Below are positions 1 through 10,126 of a stretch of 58,009 nt of DNA, piece by piece. The first letter of the stretch is position 1. Each line of letters starts with the position of its first letter. The notes under the pieces were generated by a model. It did no database searches and was not told the origin of the DNA. It saw only the letters and a program-made list of their open reading frames with translations. The stretch spans positions 1 through 58,009 of the forward strand of contig JAFPXF010000062.1 in NCBI GenBank assembly GCA_017394765.1, given 5' to 3'. Both the position numbers and the translations under genes were made by a program. Origin of the DNA: Bacteroidales bacterium. GTDB taxonomy: Bacteria; Bacteroidota; Bacteroidia; Bacteroidales; WCHB1-69.

Positions 1-141
1 ATTATTGGAGCGGAAAGCCCGACGGCGCGGCGGCATTTGATGGCGTGTGCGAATGTGACATAATTCCCGCCGCCGCGCCGGCACGCCCAAATAAAAAAAG
101 ATGCAAAAGCCCTGATTTGTGCCATCAGATATATAATTCCC
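1..141 (+). repeat. Dispersed intergenic repeat, copy A (cut by window edge)
   Basis: Right-hand part of a repeat found again at 12566-12967, at 33243-33622 (inverted) and, internally deleted, at 33736-33863. It carries the inverted repeat GGCGCGGCGGC (24-34) / GCCGCCGCGCC (69-79), the conserved string GCACGCCCAAATAAAA (81 on), and a terminal stem CCTGAT/ATCAG (111-129). No reading frame is conserved between copies. The left part lies outside the window. Confidence 0.85.
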
Positions 142-252
142 ATATTTTTCGTGTCCACTTTTTGGAGCTGGTACATGTGAAAACAGATGAAAACGGAACG
201 TCAAAAATAGGAATAACTTGATTTGGTGTCCAGATGGTGTTCAGACAATGCA

Positions 253-288
253 AACAAGCACCCACAACATTTGTCGTAAGTGCTTGTT
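253..288 (-). terminator. Hairpin terminator after the tRNA-Pro/tRNA-Arg unit
   Basis: Inverted repeat AACAAGCAC (253-261) / GTGCTTGTT (280-288), lying directly downstream of tRNA-Arg on the minus strand. The T tract is weak (TTGTTTG), so the call rests on the 9-bp stem and its position. Confidence 0.6.
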
Positions 289-296
289 TTTCAGTG

Positions 297-370
297 TGAT
301 TCCGCTGCGACTCGAACGCAGAACCTGCTGCTTAGAAGGCAGCTGCTCTATCCAGTTGAGCTACGGAACC
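297..370 (-). tRNA. tRNA-Arg (anticodon TCT)
   Basis: The reverse complement folds as a 74-nt tRNA: acceptor GGTTCCG pairs with CGGAATC, with discriminator A. The anticodon loop CTTCTAA gives TCT and the T loop TTCGAGT is intact. CCA is not encoded. It lies 7 nt from tRNA-Pro and shares its promoter at 464-471. Confidence 0.95.
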
Positions 371-377
371 ATCCGCG

Positions 378-452
378 TCGGGATAGCCTGATTCGAACAG
401 GCGACCTCCTGCTCCCAAAGCAGGCGCGATAACCGGACTACGCTATATCCCG
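378..452 (-). tRNA. tRNA-Pro (anticodon TGG)
   Basis: The reverse complement starts CGGGATA and closes with TATCCCG plus discriminator A. The anticodon loop is TTTGGGA and the T loop TTCGAAT. CCA is not encoded. First gene of a two-tRNA transcript, 12 nt downstream of its -7 box. Confidence 0.95.
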
Positions 453-463
453 TTTCGAGGCTG

Positions 464-471
464 CAAAAATA
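464..471 (-). promoter_or_regulatory. Promoter -7 box for the tRNA-Pro/Arg unit
   Basis: Minus strand reads TATTTTTG, matching the Bacteroidota TAnnTTTG box, 12 nt before the first base of tRNA-Pro. Confidence 0.75.
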
Positions 472-601
472 CACTTTTTTTCATTTTGGCAAATTCTTCC
501 TCCCCTTTTTTATCATGCTAAAATTCAATATATTACATACATACCGGAGAAAAAAGGCCGTTCCCCATGCTTCTTTTTCTCACTACAGCCCTTAAATTTC
601 G

Positions 602-609
602 TATTTTTG
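602..609 (+). promoter_or_regulatory. Promoter -7 box for queA
   Basis: TATTTTTG ends only 8 nt before the queA ATG at 618. Transcription starting about 7 nt beyond the box would leave almost no leader, so the mRNA is predicted to be leaderless or nearly so. This position also rules out the upstream in-frame start at 567. Confidence 0.7.
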
Positions 610-617
610 CCGCCGCT

Positions 618-1871
618 ATGACAAACGACAGAGACATACGCATCGAGGACTACAACTACGAGCTGCCGGAAGACCGCATCGCCTTCTTCCCCGTGGCGCA
701 ACGCGACCAGTCGAAGCTGTTGGTTTACAAGGACGGGAAGATCACGGACAGCCGTTTCTGCCAGCTGGCGGACCAGCTCAACTCCGGCGACCTGCTTATC
801 CTGAACGACTCCAAGGTCATCCATGCGCGGCTGTTGGTCCACAACACCACGGGCGCGGCCATCGAGATTTTCTGTCTGGAGCCCCTCTCCCCCACATCCG
901 ACCCCGCGACAGCTTTCGCCCAGACCGACACAGTGACATGGAAGTGCATGGTGGGCAACGCCAAGCGTTGGAAGCACCCGCTCTATATCGATGTGCCCAT
1001 CGGCGACCGAATGGTCCGCATCACCGCCACGCGTGGCGGGAATCTGGAGGGGGCCTCCTTCGAGGTCACCTTCGACTGGGATGCCGCCGATGTCTCTTTC
1101 GCCGAATGGCTGGAGCACTATGGCAAGATTCCGCTCCCACCCTACATCAAGCGCGACGCCACCGCCGATGACGAGCAACGCTACCAAACCGTCTATGCAC
1201 GCTACGACGGCTCCGTGGCCGCCCCCACCGCCGGGCTGCACTTCACGCCCGAAGTCTTCAACGCTCTGCATGCCAAAGGCATCGACACGGAGTACATCAC
1301 CCTGCATGTCGGGGCCGGCACCTTCAAGCCCGTTTCCACGGAGACCATCGGGGAGCATTACATGCACGAGGAGAAGATCGTCATCACGGAAGCGCTCATA
1401 GAGCTGCTGTTGGGCAGTCGGCTGCGCCGGCGCATTGCAGTGGGCACCACCGTGGCCCGCACATTGGAGTCGCTCTTCATCATCGGGGCCAAGCTGCGAC
1501 TCGGGCGTCCAAACCCGCTGCTGGTGGAACAATGGGATATCTACGACGACACCGCGCTGCGGGAAATCTCCCTCGAAGAGTCTCTCACCGCCATCCGCGG
1601 CCATCTGGAGCGGCAAGGCACAGACCTCCTGCAGGCCGCCACACGGCTCATCATCCTCCCCACCTACAAGCCTCGCGTCGTGCAGGGCATTGTCACCAAT
1701 TTCCACCAACCCAAGAGCACACTTCTGCTGCTCATCGCCGCCTTTGTCGGCAACGAGTGGCACGCCATCTACCGTCATGCCCTTGACCACGACTATCGTT
1801 TTCTCAGCTACGGAGACTCTAATTTATATCTCCCGAAAGAATTGGCCGTCAGCAGCTCGCATTCATCTTAA
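618..1871 (+). CDS. queA: S-adenosylmethionine:tRNA ribosyltransferase-isomerase (QueA)
   Basis: QueA transfers and isomerises the ribosyl moiety of AdoMet onto 7-aminomethyl-7-deazaguanine in tRNA, giving epoxyqueuosine, the penultimate queuosine step, in the cytosol. The 417-residue product starts MTNDRDIRIEDYNYELP and has family motifs such as RIAFFPVAQRDQSKLLVY near the N terminus, VAAPTAGLHFTPEV mid-protein, LHVGAGTFKPV, and TNFHQPKSTLLLL near the C terminus. It is longer than the common ~350-residue form, as often in Bacteroidota, with an inserted segment in the first third. The start at 618 was chosen because the longer frame from 567 runs through the promoter. pdxJ follows after 30 nt and may be cotranscribed. 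Confidence 0.95.
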   Translation: MTNDRDIRIEDYNYELPEDRIAFFPVAQRDQSKLLVYKDGKITDSRFCQLADQLNSGDLLILNDSKVIHARLLVHNTTGAAIEIFCLEPLSPTSDPATAFAQTDTVTWKCMVGNAKRWKHPLYIDVPIGDRMVRITATRGGNLEGASFEVTFDWDAADVSFAEWLEHYGKIPLPPYIKRDATADDEQRYQTVYARYDGSVAAPTAGLHFTPEVFNALHAKGIDTEYITLHVGAGTFKPVSTETIGEHYMHEEKIVITEALIELLLGSRLRRRIAVGTTVARTLESLFIIGAKLRLGRPNPLLVEQWDIYDDTALREISLEESLTAIRGHLERQGTDLLQAATRLIILPTYKPRVVQGIVTNFHQPKSTLLLLIAAFVGNEWHAIYRHALDHDYRFLSYGDSNLYLPKELAVSSSHSS

Positions 1872-1901
1872 CCATTCAACAACCAAGAAACACATCCCCC
1901 T

Positions 1902-2618
1902 ATGAACACCAGACTTAGCGTTAACATCAACAAGGTCGCGACCATCCGCAATGCCCGCGGAGGCAACATGCCCGACCTGATCCAAGTGGCCAAAGACTGT
2001 GAGCGTTTCGGCGCTCAGGGCATCACCGTCCATCCGCGTCCCGACGAGCGGCACATCCGCTACCAGGACGTGTACGACCTCAAGAAAATCGTCACCACGG
2101 AGTTCAACATCGAGGGTTATCCGTCCGACAGGTTCATGCAATTGGTGCTGGACATTGTGCCCACGCAAGTCACCTTGGTGCCCGACCCGCCCGAGGCGCT
2201 GACCTCTAACGCTGGTTGGGACACCCTCCGCAACAAGGCTTTCCTCACCGACATCATCGGGCAGCTGCACGCCAAGGGCATCCGCACCAGCATCTTCGTC
2301 AACGCCGACCCGCAGATGATCGTGCATGCCAAGGAGACGGCCACCGACCGCGTGGAGCTCTACACAGAGTCGTATGCCGCCAACTACCTGAAGGACCGCG
2401 AGGCCGCCATCCGCGACTTCGTGCTGGCCGCGCAGGAAGCCGAGCGGCAACAGATCGGATTGAATGCCGGCCATGACCTCTCGCTGGTGAATCTGCGGTA
2501 TTTCCAAGAGCACATCCCCGGCCTGCTGGAGGTCTCCATCGGCCATGCCCTGATCTGCGACGCCCTTTATCTGGGCCTGCAAGAGACCATCCGCCAATAC
2601 CTGCTGCAGCTTCAGTAG
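1902..2618 (+). CDS. pdxJ: Pyridoxine 5'-phosphate synthase (PdxJ)
   Basis: PdxJ condenses 3-amino-2-oxopropyl phosphate with 1-deoxy-D-xylulose 5-phosphate to pyridoxine 5'-phosphate in the DXP-dependent vitamin B6 pathway (cytosol, TIM barrel). The 238 residues match the family's usual length. Diagnostic stretches are [17 protein letters not shown] at the N terminus, [13 protein letters not shown] (active-site histidine region), FNIEGYPS (catalytic glutamate region), [17 protein letters not shown], and [12 protein letters not shown] near the C terminus. It lies 30 nt after queA on the same strand with no promoter box in the gap, so a queA-pdxJ transcript is likely. Confidence 0.96.
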   Translation: MNTRLSVNINKVATIRNARGGNMPDLIQVAKDCERFGAQGITVHPRPDERHIRYQDVYDLKKIVTTEFNIEGYPSDRFMQLVLDIVPTQVTLVPDPPEALTSNAGWDTLRNKAFLTDIIGQLHAKGIRTSIFVNADPQMIVHAKETATDRVELYTESYAANYLKDREAAIRDFVLAAQEAERQQIGLNAGHDLSLVNLRYFQEHIPGLLEVSIGHALICDALYLGLQETIRQYLLQLQ

Positions 2619-2706
2619 CTGTCACAACACCACGGTCCATCATATTATCGCCGGACCTTAATGAATCAGCTCTGCGACACCCCATCCGGTGTATTCATAA
2701 TTTATG

Positions 2707-2714
2707 TACATTTG
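2707..2714 (+). promoter_or_regulatory. Promoter -7 box for the DUF4230 pair
   Basis: TACATTTG, 25 nt before the ATG at 2740. It overlaps an upstream in-frame ATG at 2704, which is therefore unlikely to be the start. Confidence 0.65.
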
Positions 2715-2739
2715 CGTTCTTAAAAAAAAACGGCAAATT

Positions 2740-3339
2740 ATGAAACGGAAATATTGGATTATATTGGCCATCAGCATTCTGGCACTGCTTCTCGCCATAT
2801 ATTGGCCTGTCAAGGGACCGGATCGGCCCAAGCCCTCCAGCAGCGAAATCGTCGGGATGCTGCAGGCCCAGTCGCAGGTGGCCTCCACGGAGGTGACCAT
2901 CCGCAAGATGGGCATCTATGACTCCGAGACGCAATTGACCACCCTCAACCCTACACGATGGAAACTTGGCAGACGACTGTGTGTCATCCCCGTGGACGTG
3001 ACCATCCGCTACGGCATCGACCTTGACGAGCTGACCGAAAAGGACCTTCGCCTCATCGGCGAGGACAGCATCGAGATCCGCCTTCCCAAAGCGAAGGTCA
3101 TCGACAAGTCGTTCGTCCCCTACACAAACCAAGACGAGATTGTGACCATCTCGACCGGCTTGCGCGGCAAGGTGGGCGAGACCACCATCCAGCAAATCAA
3201 GACTATGGCCTTCGAGGAGGTGCTGAAGCAAGACAAGGCCATTCAGCAACAACTGTCCGATGAGATGACCCACAACACCGAACTGGTGTTCACCTCCATG
3301 CTGACAGCCATCGGTCTCCACCCCGTGTTCATCCACTAA
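2740..3339 (+). CDS. DUF4230 family membrane-anchored protein (first of two)
   Basis: A 199-residue protein with one N-terminal membrane segment (about residues 6-22, WIILAISILALLLAIYW) followed by a soluble, presumably extracytoplasmic domain. The domain has the DUF4230 pattern: an early strand (QSQVASTEVTIRKMG), a central segment with VTIRYGIDLDEL and SIEIRLPKAKVID, and a C-terminal helical part. The function of DUF4230 is not known. The next gene, 12 nt downstream, encodes a second member, so the two probably form one transcript and may act together. Start at 2740 chosen because the ATG at 2704 overlaps the promoter box. Confidence 0.75.
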   Translation: MKRKYWIILAISILALLLAIYWPVKGPDRPKPSSSEIVGMLQAQSQVASTEVTIRKMGIYDSETQLTTLNPTRWKLGRRLCVIPVDVTIRYGIDLDELTEKDLRLIGEDSIEIRLPKAKVIDKSFVPYTNQDEIVTISTGLRGKVGETTIQQIKTMAFEEVLKQDKAIQQQLSDEMTHNTELVFTSMLTAIGLHPVFIH

Positions 3340-3351
3340 AGCCGCATTGTC

Positions 3352-3948
3352 ATGAAACCCAAACATATCCTCATCCTCAGCGCCGTCATCCTATTAGTGG
3401 CCCTTGTGAGTCTGCTCAGCCGCCTCAGTCTCCGCAAGGCCGGCAACGACATCACCTTGAAAGAGACCCCCACCGTCATCGAGTCCTCCCGCCCTGTCGG
3501 CATCCTGTACCTCTACTCGACCATTACCGAGGACTATGCCATAGAGAGCTTTTATGGCAGCGGTCTTGGCGGCACCCTCTTTGGCAAGGAAAACGGCATT
3601 CTGAAGCGCAAACACGAATGCGTGCAGATACTCAAGCAGCAGGTGAGCCTCACCATGGACCTCGACAAAGTCCGATACCAGGCCGTGGAAAATTCCGACA
3701 CCGTAAGGGTCATTCTGCCTCCGGTGGAGTTCTCGCAGTCCACACTCTCCTCTTGGTTCAAGTCGGACAACGAAGGCGAAGAGAGTGCCGTGCAATACGA
3801 TGCCAAGCCGCTCATACAGCGTGTGGAACGGCGAATTGAAAGTCGATACAACACGCCTGGAAACCGCAAGAAAGCGAAGGAGAAGGCACAGGCCACCATC
3901 GCGACATTCTTGAAACAATGCGGCAAGACGGCGGTGTTTGTGGAGTAA
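3352..3948 (+). CDS. DUF4230 family membrane-anchored protein (second of two)
   Basis: A 198-residue paralogue of the preceding gene with the same plan: a short N-terminal membrane anchor (about residues 5-21, ILILSAVILLVALVSLL), then an extracytoplasmic domain with VSLTMDLDKVRYQAVE and DTVRVILPPVEFSQS, and a helical C terminus. Divergence from its partner is high, so this is an old duplication. No terminator is evident in the 23 nt before the convergent T9SS cargo gene. Biochemical role unknown. Confidence 0.72.
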   Translation: MKPKHILILSAVILLVALVSLLSRLSLRKAGNDITLKETPTVIESSRPVGILYLYSTITEDYAIESFYGSGLGGTLFGKENGILKRKHECVQILKQQVSLTMDLDKVRYQAVENSDTVRVILPPVEFSQSTLSSWFKSDNEGEESAVQYDAKPLIQRVERRIESRYNTPGNRKKAKEKAQATIATFLKQCGKTAVFVE

Positions 3949-3971
3949 TTGAGGAGCATTTTTGCATGATT

Positions 3972-6900
3972 CTACTTTAACACCACAATCATGCCTTTAC
4001 GGAGATACCGCTCACCATATAAATCCTTAAAACGGATAATATAGTTATATACAACATTCGGATAAATCTGACCGTTGACCGATCCGTACCATCTGAAATT
4101 CTTATCCCTTGAAGAGTAAACCACCTCACCCCACCGGTCGTAAACAAATATCTCGAAGTCCACAATCCAGCGCTTCTGGACCTCCAAAAGAGAAAAACAA
4201 TCGTTCAGGCCGTCGGAGTTGCCTGGCGTGATGGCATTCGGGAGGTACAATTCCCATTCACAGAGCGGGATGGTACAACTGGCCGTAACCTCGCATCCCT
4301 GTCGATGGGTTGTCACCGAGTAGGTACCGGGGACCACGACTTCCAACACGGGTGTTGTGGCCCCGGTGCCAACGGTAATCCTCCCAGACATCCGGCAACG
4401 ACAATATTGTGAAGACCTGTTCGCAGAAATCCTCCTCCGAGGAGATGATCTGCGTAGCGCTTTCGATAACATCCAACAGGACGGTGACCACGCTGTCGCA
4501 ACCATTGTCTGCCGTGAAATTACACTGATACACACCGTCCGCCGCATAGTGGTAGTCACCCAACACAATCTCGCGTCCTTCACAGATAACCGTGTCCAAA
4601 GAACTGCTTTTGACAGGCAGCACCTCGATTTTCAACGTGATATTGCTGTCGCACCCCATCACGGAGAACAACGTTGTATCCAGCTGGAAAATGCCCGTAT
4701 CGGAAATATCTATATGCGTGAATGCGGAATAGGAGAACGGTTCGTCCGTTTGGCAGACAGTGGTCGTCAGCGTGTCAAAGAAATGAATCACACTGGCACT
4801 GACCTCAGTCATCGCCGCAGGCGTCAGAATGTCAATACTCCATCCTAAAGCGGTGACGAAGTGGTCCGAAACAAAGCGGAAAGTCAGGGATGATGTCGGC
4901 AGCGTCAGGTCGTCGGGCAGCGTCGTGCCCGTATAGGTCCCCACAATAGTTCCATTTGAATACACAAACAGCGTGTCGCCTGCGGCCACCCCGAAGCTGT
5001 TGAAACGCACAAGGAAAAGACTGTTGTTCGGGGATTGGAACGTATGCGTAAGCGCTTCGTTGTTTGCGTATGGGGATCCGTCTCCACCGGAATCATATAG
5101 CCGCACACCCTGACCGGGCAAAATCAACGTTGTTCCGTCTTGCATATTCATCCAAAGGTCCGCCCTCCCGATATGGGCAGGACAGTTGTCCTGATACCAC
5201 GCCGCCACATACAAAGTCGTGTCCGCCACAAGTTGTGGAATCGTGTAGATGGAAGTATCAGCTGCAGAATGCAGCGTGTCTTGTTGCATCACAACACTTT
5301 GCAAATCATTATCGTACCAACTCAATATGCAGGATGAGTTCAAGTCTGATGTAACGAAAAGCATGGCATCACTGCCATAGCAAACCAGCAAGTCATCGCC
5401 GGAGATGTGGTTGGAGTCCGCCGAAGAGGTGATAGGGTACAGCGACACTTGAACCGTGTCGGCTTGCTGATTGCCGGAACAGTACTGGTCGGCAACCTGA
5501 GTCACCCAGAAGAGGTTGTCCGATTCAATCGGAAAGAGCAGAGAGAGTGTGTCTTGATCCAGCACGGACAGGGACTGGAATGACTGTGCGCCATCGAATG
5601 AGTGTCCCATATTAAAATTGACAGTGCCAGCCCCCCGTGCGGTAAGCTGCACCTCAACTGTATCGCCAGCGCAGACCGTGTTCACTGCGCTAATGAACAC
5701 TTGCGGAGTAGAGAACACATTCAGGTAAAGGCTGTCCTTGACTGTTGTCTGGCAACCCGTATTCAAAAGTTCCACCACTATCCACCCTTTCAATAGTGTA
5801 TCAGTCACATAGTAACTGATTTGCTCACCCGTTGCGGCGAAATTCATAGGGCCCTGCCAAGAATAGGTGATGAAGCTATTCATCGGGAAAGCCTCCAAGG
5901 TGAGAGTGTCTCCCACACATGCTCCGGGGTCGGGGGGCCCGCCCTCAAACCACAACAGCTGACTCTGTTCTATCGACATGGCGGCGATGTTGAGATAGTA
6001 GCTGCTTTCACAGGAATCTGTCACCTGAATGGACAGTTCCTGCCCCAAAGACATAGGAATATTGTAAAACAAACCGCTTTGGTTGGTTCCCAACAGGCTG
6101 CCGTGCATGTCAGGCTGACTGAAAAGCCTGTATGTGTATGGCCTTGATCCATTGAAAGCACGGGCGATGGCCGTTCCAGTATTTGCCGAAGAATCGCACA
6201 CCACCGCGTATGCCTTGTCAAAATCCACCCGTACCCGCACAAAATGGATGGTGTCAATGCGGGAATAGATCTCATAGCATCCCGAGAAAGACATTCTTAT
6301 GACGTACTCTCCGGGAATGGTGAACCGGAACGGCACATTCATGGAGGTTGACGTGGCAGAGTAGCCGCCCACTTCTCCTGAAAGCAAGGTGATACCCGGA
6401 TAATAATCGTAATATGAAGCGATGGGCTCGTCATTGCTCACCTGGGAGTCGATGTGGTAAGTATAAGACCTGTATTTCCCGGCCACAGGCTTGACAAGCA
6501 AGTCATTACACTCCTGCCAAGTTTCGTAAACAGGCTCCTCAATCCATTCCCAATCGTTATAATAGATGCCGTCAATGTCAATCTGCAGCGTGTCAATGCC
6601 GCAGGGGGTCTCGCACACAAAGATATAGAGTCCCCCGGACAAATGGTTTTCACTGATAGAGACATTCATGCCCGTTGCCTCGACATTCGCGTCATTGTGT
6701 ATCGTGTCATCTTTCACGATTGTCCATCCGCCATTGGCATAGGTGGCGGTGAAGTTGTACAAATTGTAGAGCGGACTTTTGACAAGGCGCACCACGGTCG
6801 AATCCCGGAACGAAGGAAATGGCGATCCCTCCTCGTACACGCTGATAGTGCGGTTCCAGTTAAAGCACGACGAGTAGTTATTGCGATTGAAATTGGAATT

Positions 6901-8448
6901 GATCTTCCATGGATAGAATTCTATGGCAGGTATCGTGTCGCGCACAAACAGCAAGGTGTCGAAACGGCTCATGATCACACAGCCGTGCGCATCAACAAGC
7001 GAACGCACGACAGGCAGCGGAAGGTAGGAGTATGTGCCGTAAACGCTCTCCACATCAGTATTTGTCAAGTAGGACTGCACGGTAATCTCATTCACCGGGT
7101 CCGTTTTTATCACCTGTCCCGTTGCAGAGTCCGTGTAAACCCATTGCAAAGGGTAGGTGTAGTAGAAAAGATTGGAGCCAGTGTAATTTGTATAGCCGTT
7201 GTAGTGGCCACAATTGTACCAGATACGATACCACTCCGTAAAATCCACTGCTGAATCACACGTCGCATGACAAGTGTCTGGAACAACCTGTCCGAAACAG
7301 AGCGCGGCACTCCGCATTTCTGTCACATAACATGTGGTGTCAGGCGGGGTTAATGTCATCGTCACTGATGCGGTTTCCTGACGGCATGAGTCGCGGACCT
7401 CGAAACGGACGGTGTGTCCGTACAAGTCGCAATACCTGCCGGCGAAGCTCAACGTGTCGCAGTATATGCCGACACCTGCGTTCGACACCGAAGCCCCGTC
7501 AATCGGGCGCCATGACGAGGTGTCGGGCAGGCCGACTCCGTTCGTGTGAATGAAGCGGTATTCGAAAAGGGTCCCGAGAAAGTAGTAGTCATAGTTATAG
7601 ACACTCCTCGGGCAGTAAAAATACGCCCTGAACCTTACGGTGTTGGAGTCAGCATAATTGTTGGGGTTTCTTTTGAACTGGAGAGAGTTCACACGCACAT
7701 CGTTCAGTTCCACCGTATGGCTGAAGACCAAGGTATAGGAGCAGGCATCAAAAGCCTCAATGCGGTATGTGCCTGCGGGCAAGCTGTCGAATGTGTAGTA
7801 GTATCTGTAATCAGCGTATGTGGAGTCCGTCCCGTTGTGTTGCGGCTGGTTGAAGACCCTATAGCGGACGGTGTCCTGTTGCGCGTTGGTAAAAATCACG
7901 GTATAGGGAAATTTGCCCGAGGTGAGTTTCATTTGCACTCGTCCACGGTCACCGCAGGGCAATGCGTGCCGGTTGCCGCAGCGTTCGTGCCTTCCTCCCC
8001 AATAGATATAGTCATCCTCGGCTATGTTCGCCAGCACCGAGGCGGAAAAGGGGTTATAGGTACTGGTGAGCGCGATCCCATATAACGTGGTGTCCACCAA
8101 AACCGGCCCCGACGGCGTTGTCACATAGCCGGAAACACCGATATCGTATGTACCCACGTCCATCGTCAGGATATGGCTGTCGCTGTAGAAGACGCTGTTA
8201 TAGAGTTGGTTTTTGTAATGGTACTGCACGTTGGAGATAGGATAGGCAACGGAATCGACCGGATGATGTAGCGAGTCGTCCATCGGGATAAGATGCCCTT
8301 GAGCGTTACGCAACGTGACAACGGCCTGGCAGTTGTTGAAACAGTCGCCCACCACGGTGTCGATGACGACCGTATAGGGAAACTGCTGCTGTGCTATGGA
8401 AAGCAAGCAAGCGAGCATCAAGACAAACAGGCAGACAAGGCGTTGCAA
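3972..8448 (-). CDS. Giant T9SS type B cargo protein, interrupted by a frameshift
   Basis: A secreted protein of about 1,490 codons. It begins with a signal peptide (MQRLVCLFVLMLACLLSIAQ) and continues as tandem extracellular beta-rich segments. One stretch beginning VRLYDSGGDGSPYANNEALT resembles a CUB domain, and repeated GCDS motifs precede the C terminus. The gliding-motility/T9SS C-terminal sorting domain (LYLPNAITPGNSDGLNDCF, then FEIFVYDRWGEVVY and a final KGMIVVLK) lies in a different frame. The open frame from 8448 runs off-register near 4362 (codon ~1362, after EDYRW) and ends at 4258, while the sorting domain continues in the neighbouring frame to 3972. The join needs a net +1 shift, equivalent to two missing bases. 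Without it the protein would lack its secretion signal. It could be a sequencing error, phase variation or true decay. It follows the ATPase gene by 23 nt. Confidence 0.8.
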
Positions 8449-8471
8449 AGCAGTAGTAGTTATTTATCGAA

Positions 8472-10022
8472 CTATATCACCGCCTCAAAGATCCGTTTCC
8501 CGTTCCATTCGATCCACTCAGGCTCCTTTTCCTCCTTGTTCTTCGAGAAATCGAACGTGACGAGGTAGCCCTCGTCCTTGCCACGGGTGGCGAGATACTC
8601 CGACAGCTGGTCGCGGCCCCTCAGCTCGTACTTGTCGCCGCGCCAGATCTTCAGCTCCACCACGAACTCCTCCCGGCCGTAGGTCACGATGAGGTCCATG
8701 CGGCGGTTGTCGCGGGTCTGCGGCTCCACATAGTAGAATCCCGTGCCGTTGACGATGGGTTTCAGGAACGTCAGGAAAAGAAGTCTTCCCTCCTTCTCCA
8801 CAAATGCCTGCGTGCTGTCGCGGTACTCCTCATGCAGCAGGTCTCTGAAACGGGTGAGCACATGTTCCATATCCAGCCTCCCATTCACAACGTAATTGGT
8901 CATAAACGGTGATAGTCTTGCCGTATTTTTAATACTGTAATCCACTGTGAAATAAAGGAATAGTGCCTCCTCAAAGACAAGATTGTGTACAGCCACCCGA
9001 CCGTTTCTGTTTTGGATATATGAGAACATGTTTCCCATGTTGACCATCGGGTTCAGCAACGTGTAGGCATAATCCTCACTGTTGAAAACCACTTGGAACA
9101 TGAACTCGCGAAAGTCCGGATAATGCTCCAAATTCTTGGAAAGGTCGTCCATCAACGTACTGCCTCCCTGCACGATGTATTTTACGGCTTGAAGAATGCC
9201 ATCAGCGTCCCACTGCCTGGAAAACTGTTCGTCAATCAGTTTGCAAATGTAACTCACCAGAAACGGGTACCCGTTCGTGTATTTGTAAATCTCTTCGCTT
9301 ATCGCCTTGATATCCATACCCGTATGCATGTCGTTTTCGTAATCGCCGAGCATCTGGGCGATCTCCTCGGGATGGAAGGTCATGTCCACATTGAAATCGG
9401 CGGCGATGTTCCACGGGGAGTTGTACTTTCTCTCCGCATCGGGACGGAGCTTCAGCTTAAGGTTCTTGACGTCATACACGCCGGCCAGAATCACACTGTG
9501 GAATGTGGAGTTCAATCCCTCCACACTACGTTGCAGATACTTGTTGCGAAGCATACCCAAGAAATTGAGGAACAGCTGGTTGTCACTACTCTTATCCACT
9601 TCGTCAATGGTCAGCACAACAGGCTTGGGAGATTGTTTGGTGAAACGAGTTATCGTTTCCGACAACTCGTCCAAGTCTTTGGCCATACAATCTTTCCAAA
9701 TATTTACCATTCCCTCTTCAATACGTCTCGATTCCAAACGGTTAGCCATTTGTCTTGCGAACATTTTGGCAAACGCGGCATGTGAGGAGAAAGCGTTATC
9801 ATCAATGCCTTCGAAACTACAGTCGATAATCAAATACCGGTCCGACAACCTGCGCCATATCATTTGCAATGTGGTGGTCTTCCCGTACTGCCGCGCCCGG
9901 TTGATGGTGAAGTACTTGCCTGTGTCGATCAGGCGCTCCACCGCCTCGAATCGCTTGGCGGAATCCACCATGTAGTGCCATTCGGGATTACAACTGCCGG
10001 TTATGTTGAATTCTTTTCGCAT
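8472..10022 (-). CDS. AAA-like ATPase fused to a PD-(D/E)XK nuclease-like domain
   Basis: A 516-residue protein of a family abundant and often multicopy in Bacteroidota (annotated as AAA-ATPase/ATP-binding protein). Residues 42-50 (RARQYGKTT) form a non-canonical Walker A and 134-141 (VVLTIDEVD region, D140/E141) the Walker B. The C terminus has D443 and E456-x-K458 (FVVELK), the signature of a PD-(D/E)XK nuclease fold. The cellular role of the family is not established; defence or mobile-element links are suggested in general. ATG at 10022 is preferred because the earlier in-frame TTG (10049) lies inside the -7 promoter box. Confidence 0.8.
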   Translation of the reverse strand: MRKEFNITGSCNPEWHYMVDSAKRFEAVERLIDTGKYFTINRARQYGKTTTLQMIWRRLSDRYLIIDCSFEGIDDNAFSSHAAFAKMFARQMANRLESRRIEEGMVNIWKDCMAKDLDELSETITRFTKQSPKPVVLTIDEVDKSSDNQLFLNFLGMLRNKYLQRSVEGLNSTFHSVILAGVYDVKNLKLKLRPDAERKYNSPWNIAADFNVDMTFHPEEIAQMLGDYENDMHTGMDIKAISEEIYKYTNGYPFLVSYICKLIDEQFSRQWDADGILQAVKYIVQGGSTLMDDLSKNLEHYPDFREFMFQVVFNSEDYAYTLLNPMVNMGNMFSYIQNRNGRVAVHNLVFEEALFLYFTVDYSIKNTARLSPFMTNYVVNGRLDMEHVLTRFRDLLHEEYRDSTQAFVEKEGRLLFLTFLKPIVNGTGFYYVEPQTRDNRRMDLIVTYGREEFVVELKIWRGDKYELRGRDQLSEYLATRGKDEGYLVTFDFSKNKEEKEPEWIEWNGKRIFEAVI

Positions 10023-10046
10023 ATTACGTCTTGTTTTAACAACCTG

Positions 10047-10054
10047 CAAAGATA
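10047..10054 (-). promoter_or_regulatory. Promoter -7 box for the ATPase/nuclease-like gene
   Basis: Minus strand reads TATCTTTG, 24 nt before the ATG at 10022. The in-frame TTG at 10049 is part of this box. Confidence 0.7.
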
Positions 10055-10126
10055 CATTTTTTTAGGCATTCCGCTATCCCGCACACCCTGTTCCGCAACA
10101 CCGAAGCCGACGTGCCTGAGCTGACC

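Noticed and set aside
525..1790. 421-codon open frame antisense to queA
   Set aside because: It lies wholly opposite a gene with clear QueA motifs and its product is low-complexity with no recognisable domain; long antisense frames arise from the codon bias here.
4258..4583. The first ~70 codons of the 203-codon frame 3972-4583 as a real N terminus
   Set aside because: They overlap the end of the cargo gene in another frame and have an arginine/serine-rich nonsense composition; sense begins only after the shift at about 4362.
10023..10049. Upstream TTG start for the ATPase/nuclease-like gene
   Set aside because: The TTG is part of the TATCTTTG promoter box, so it would lie upstream of the transcript.
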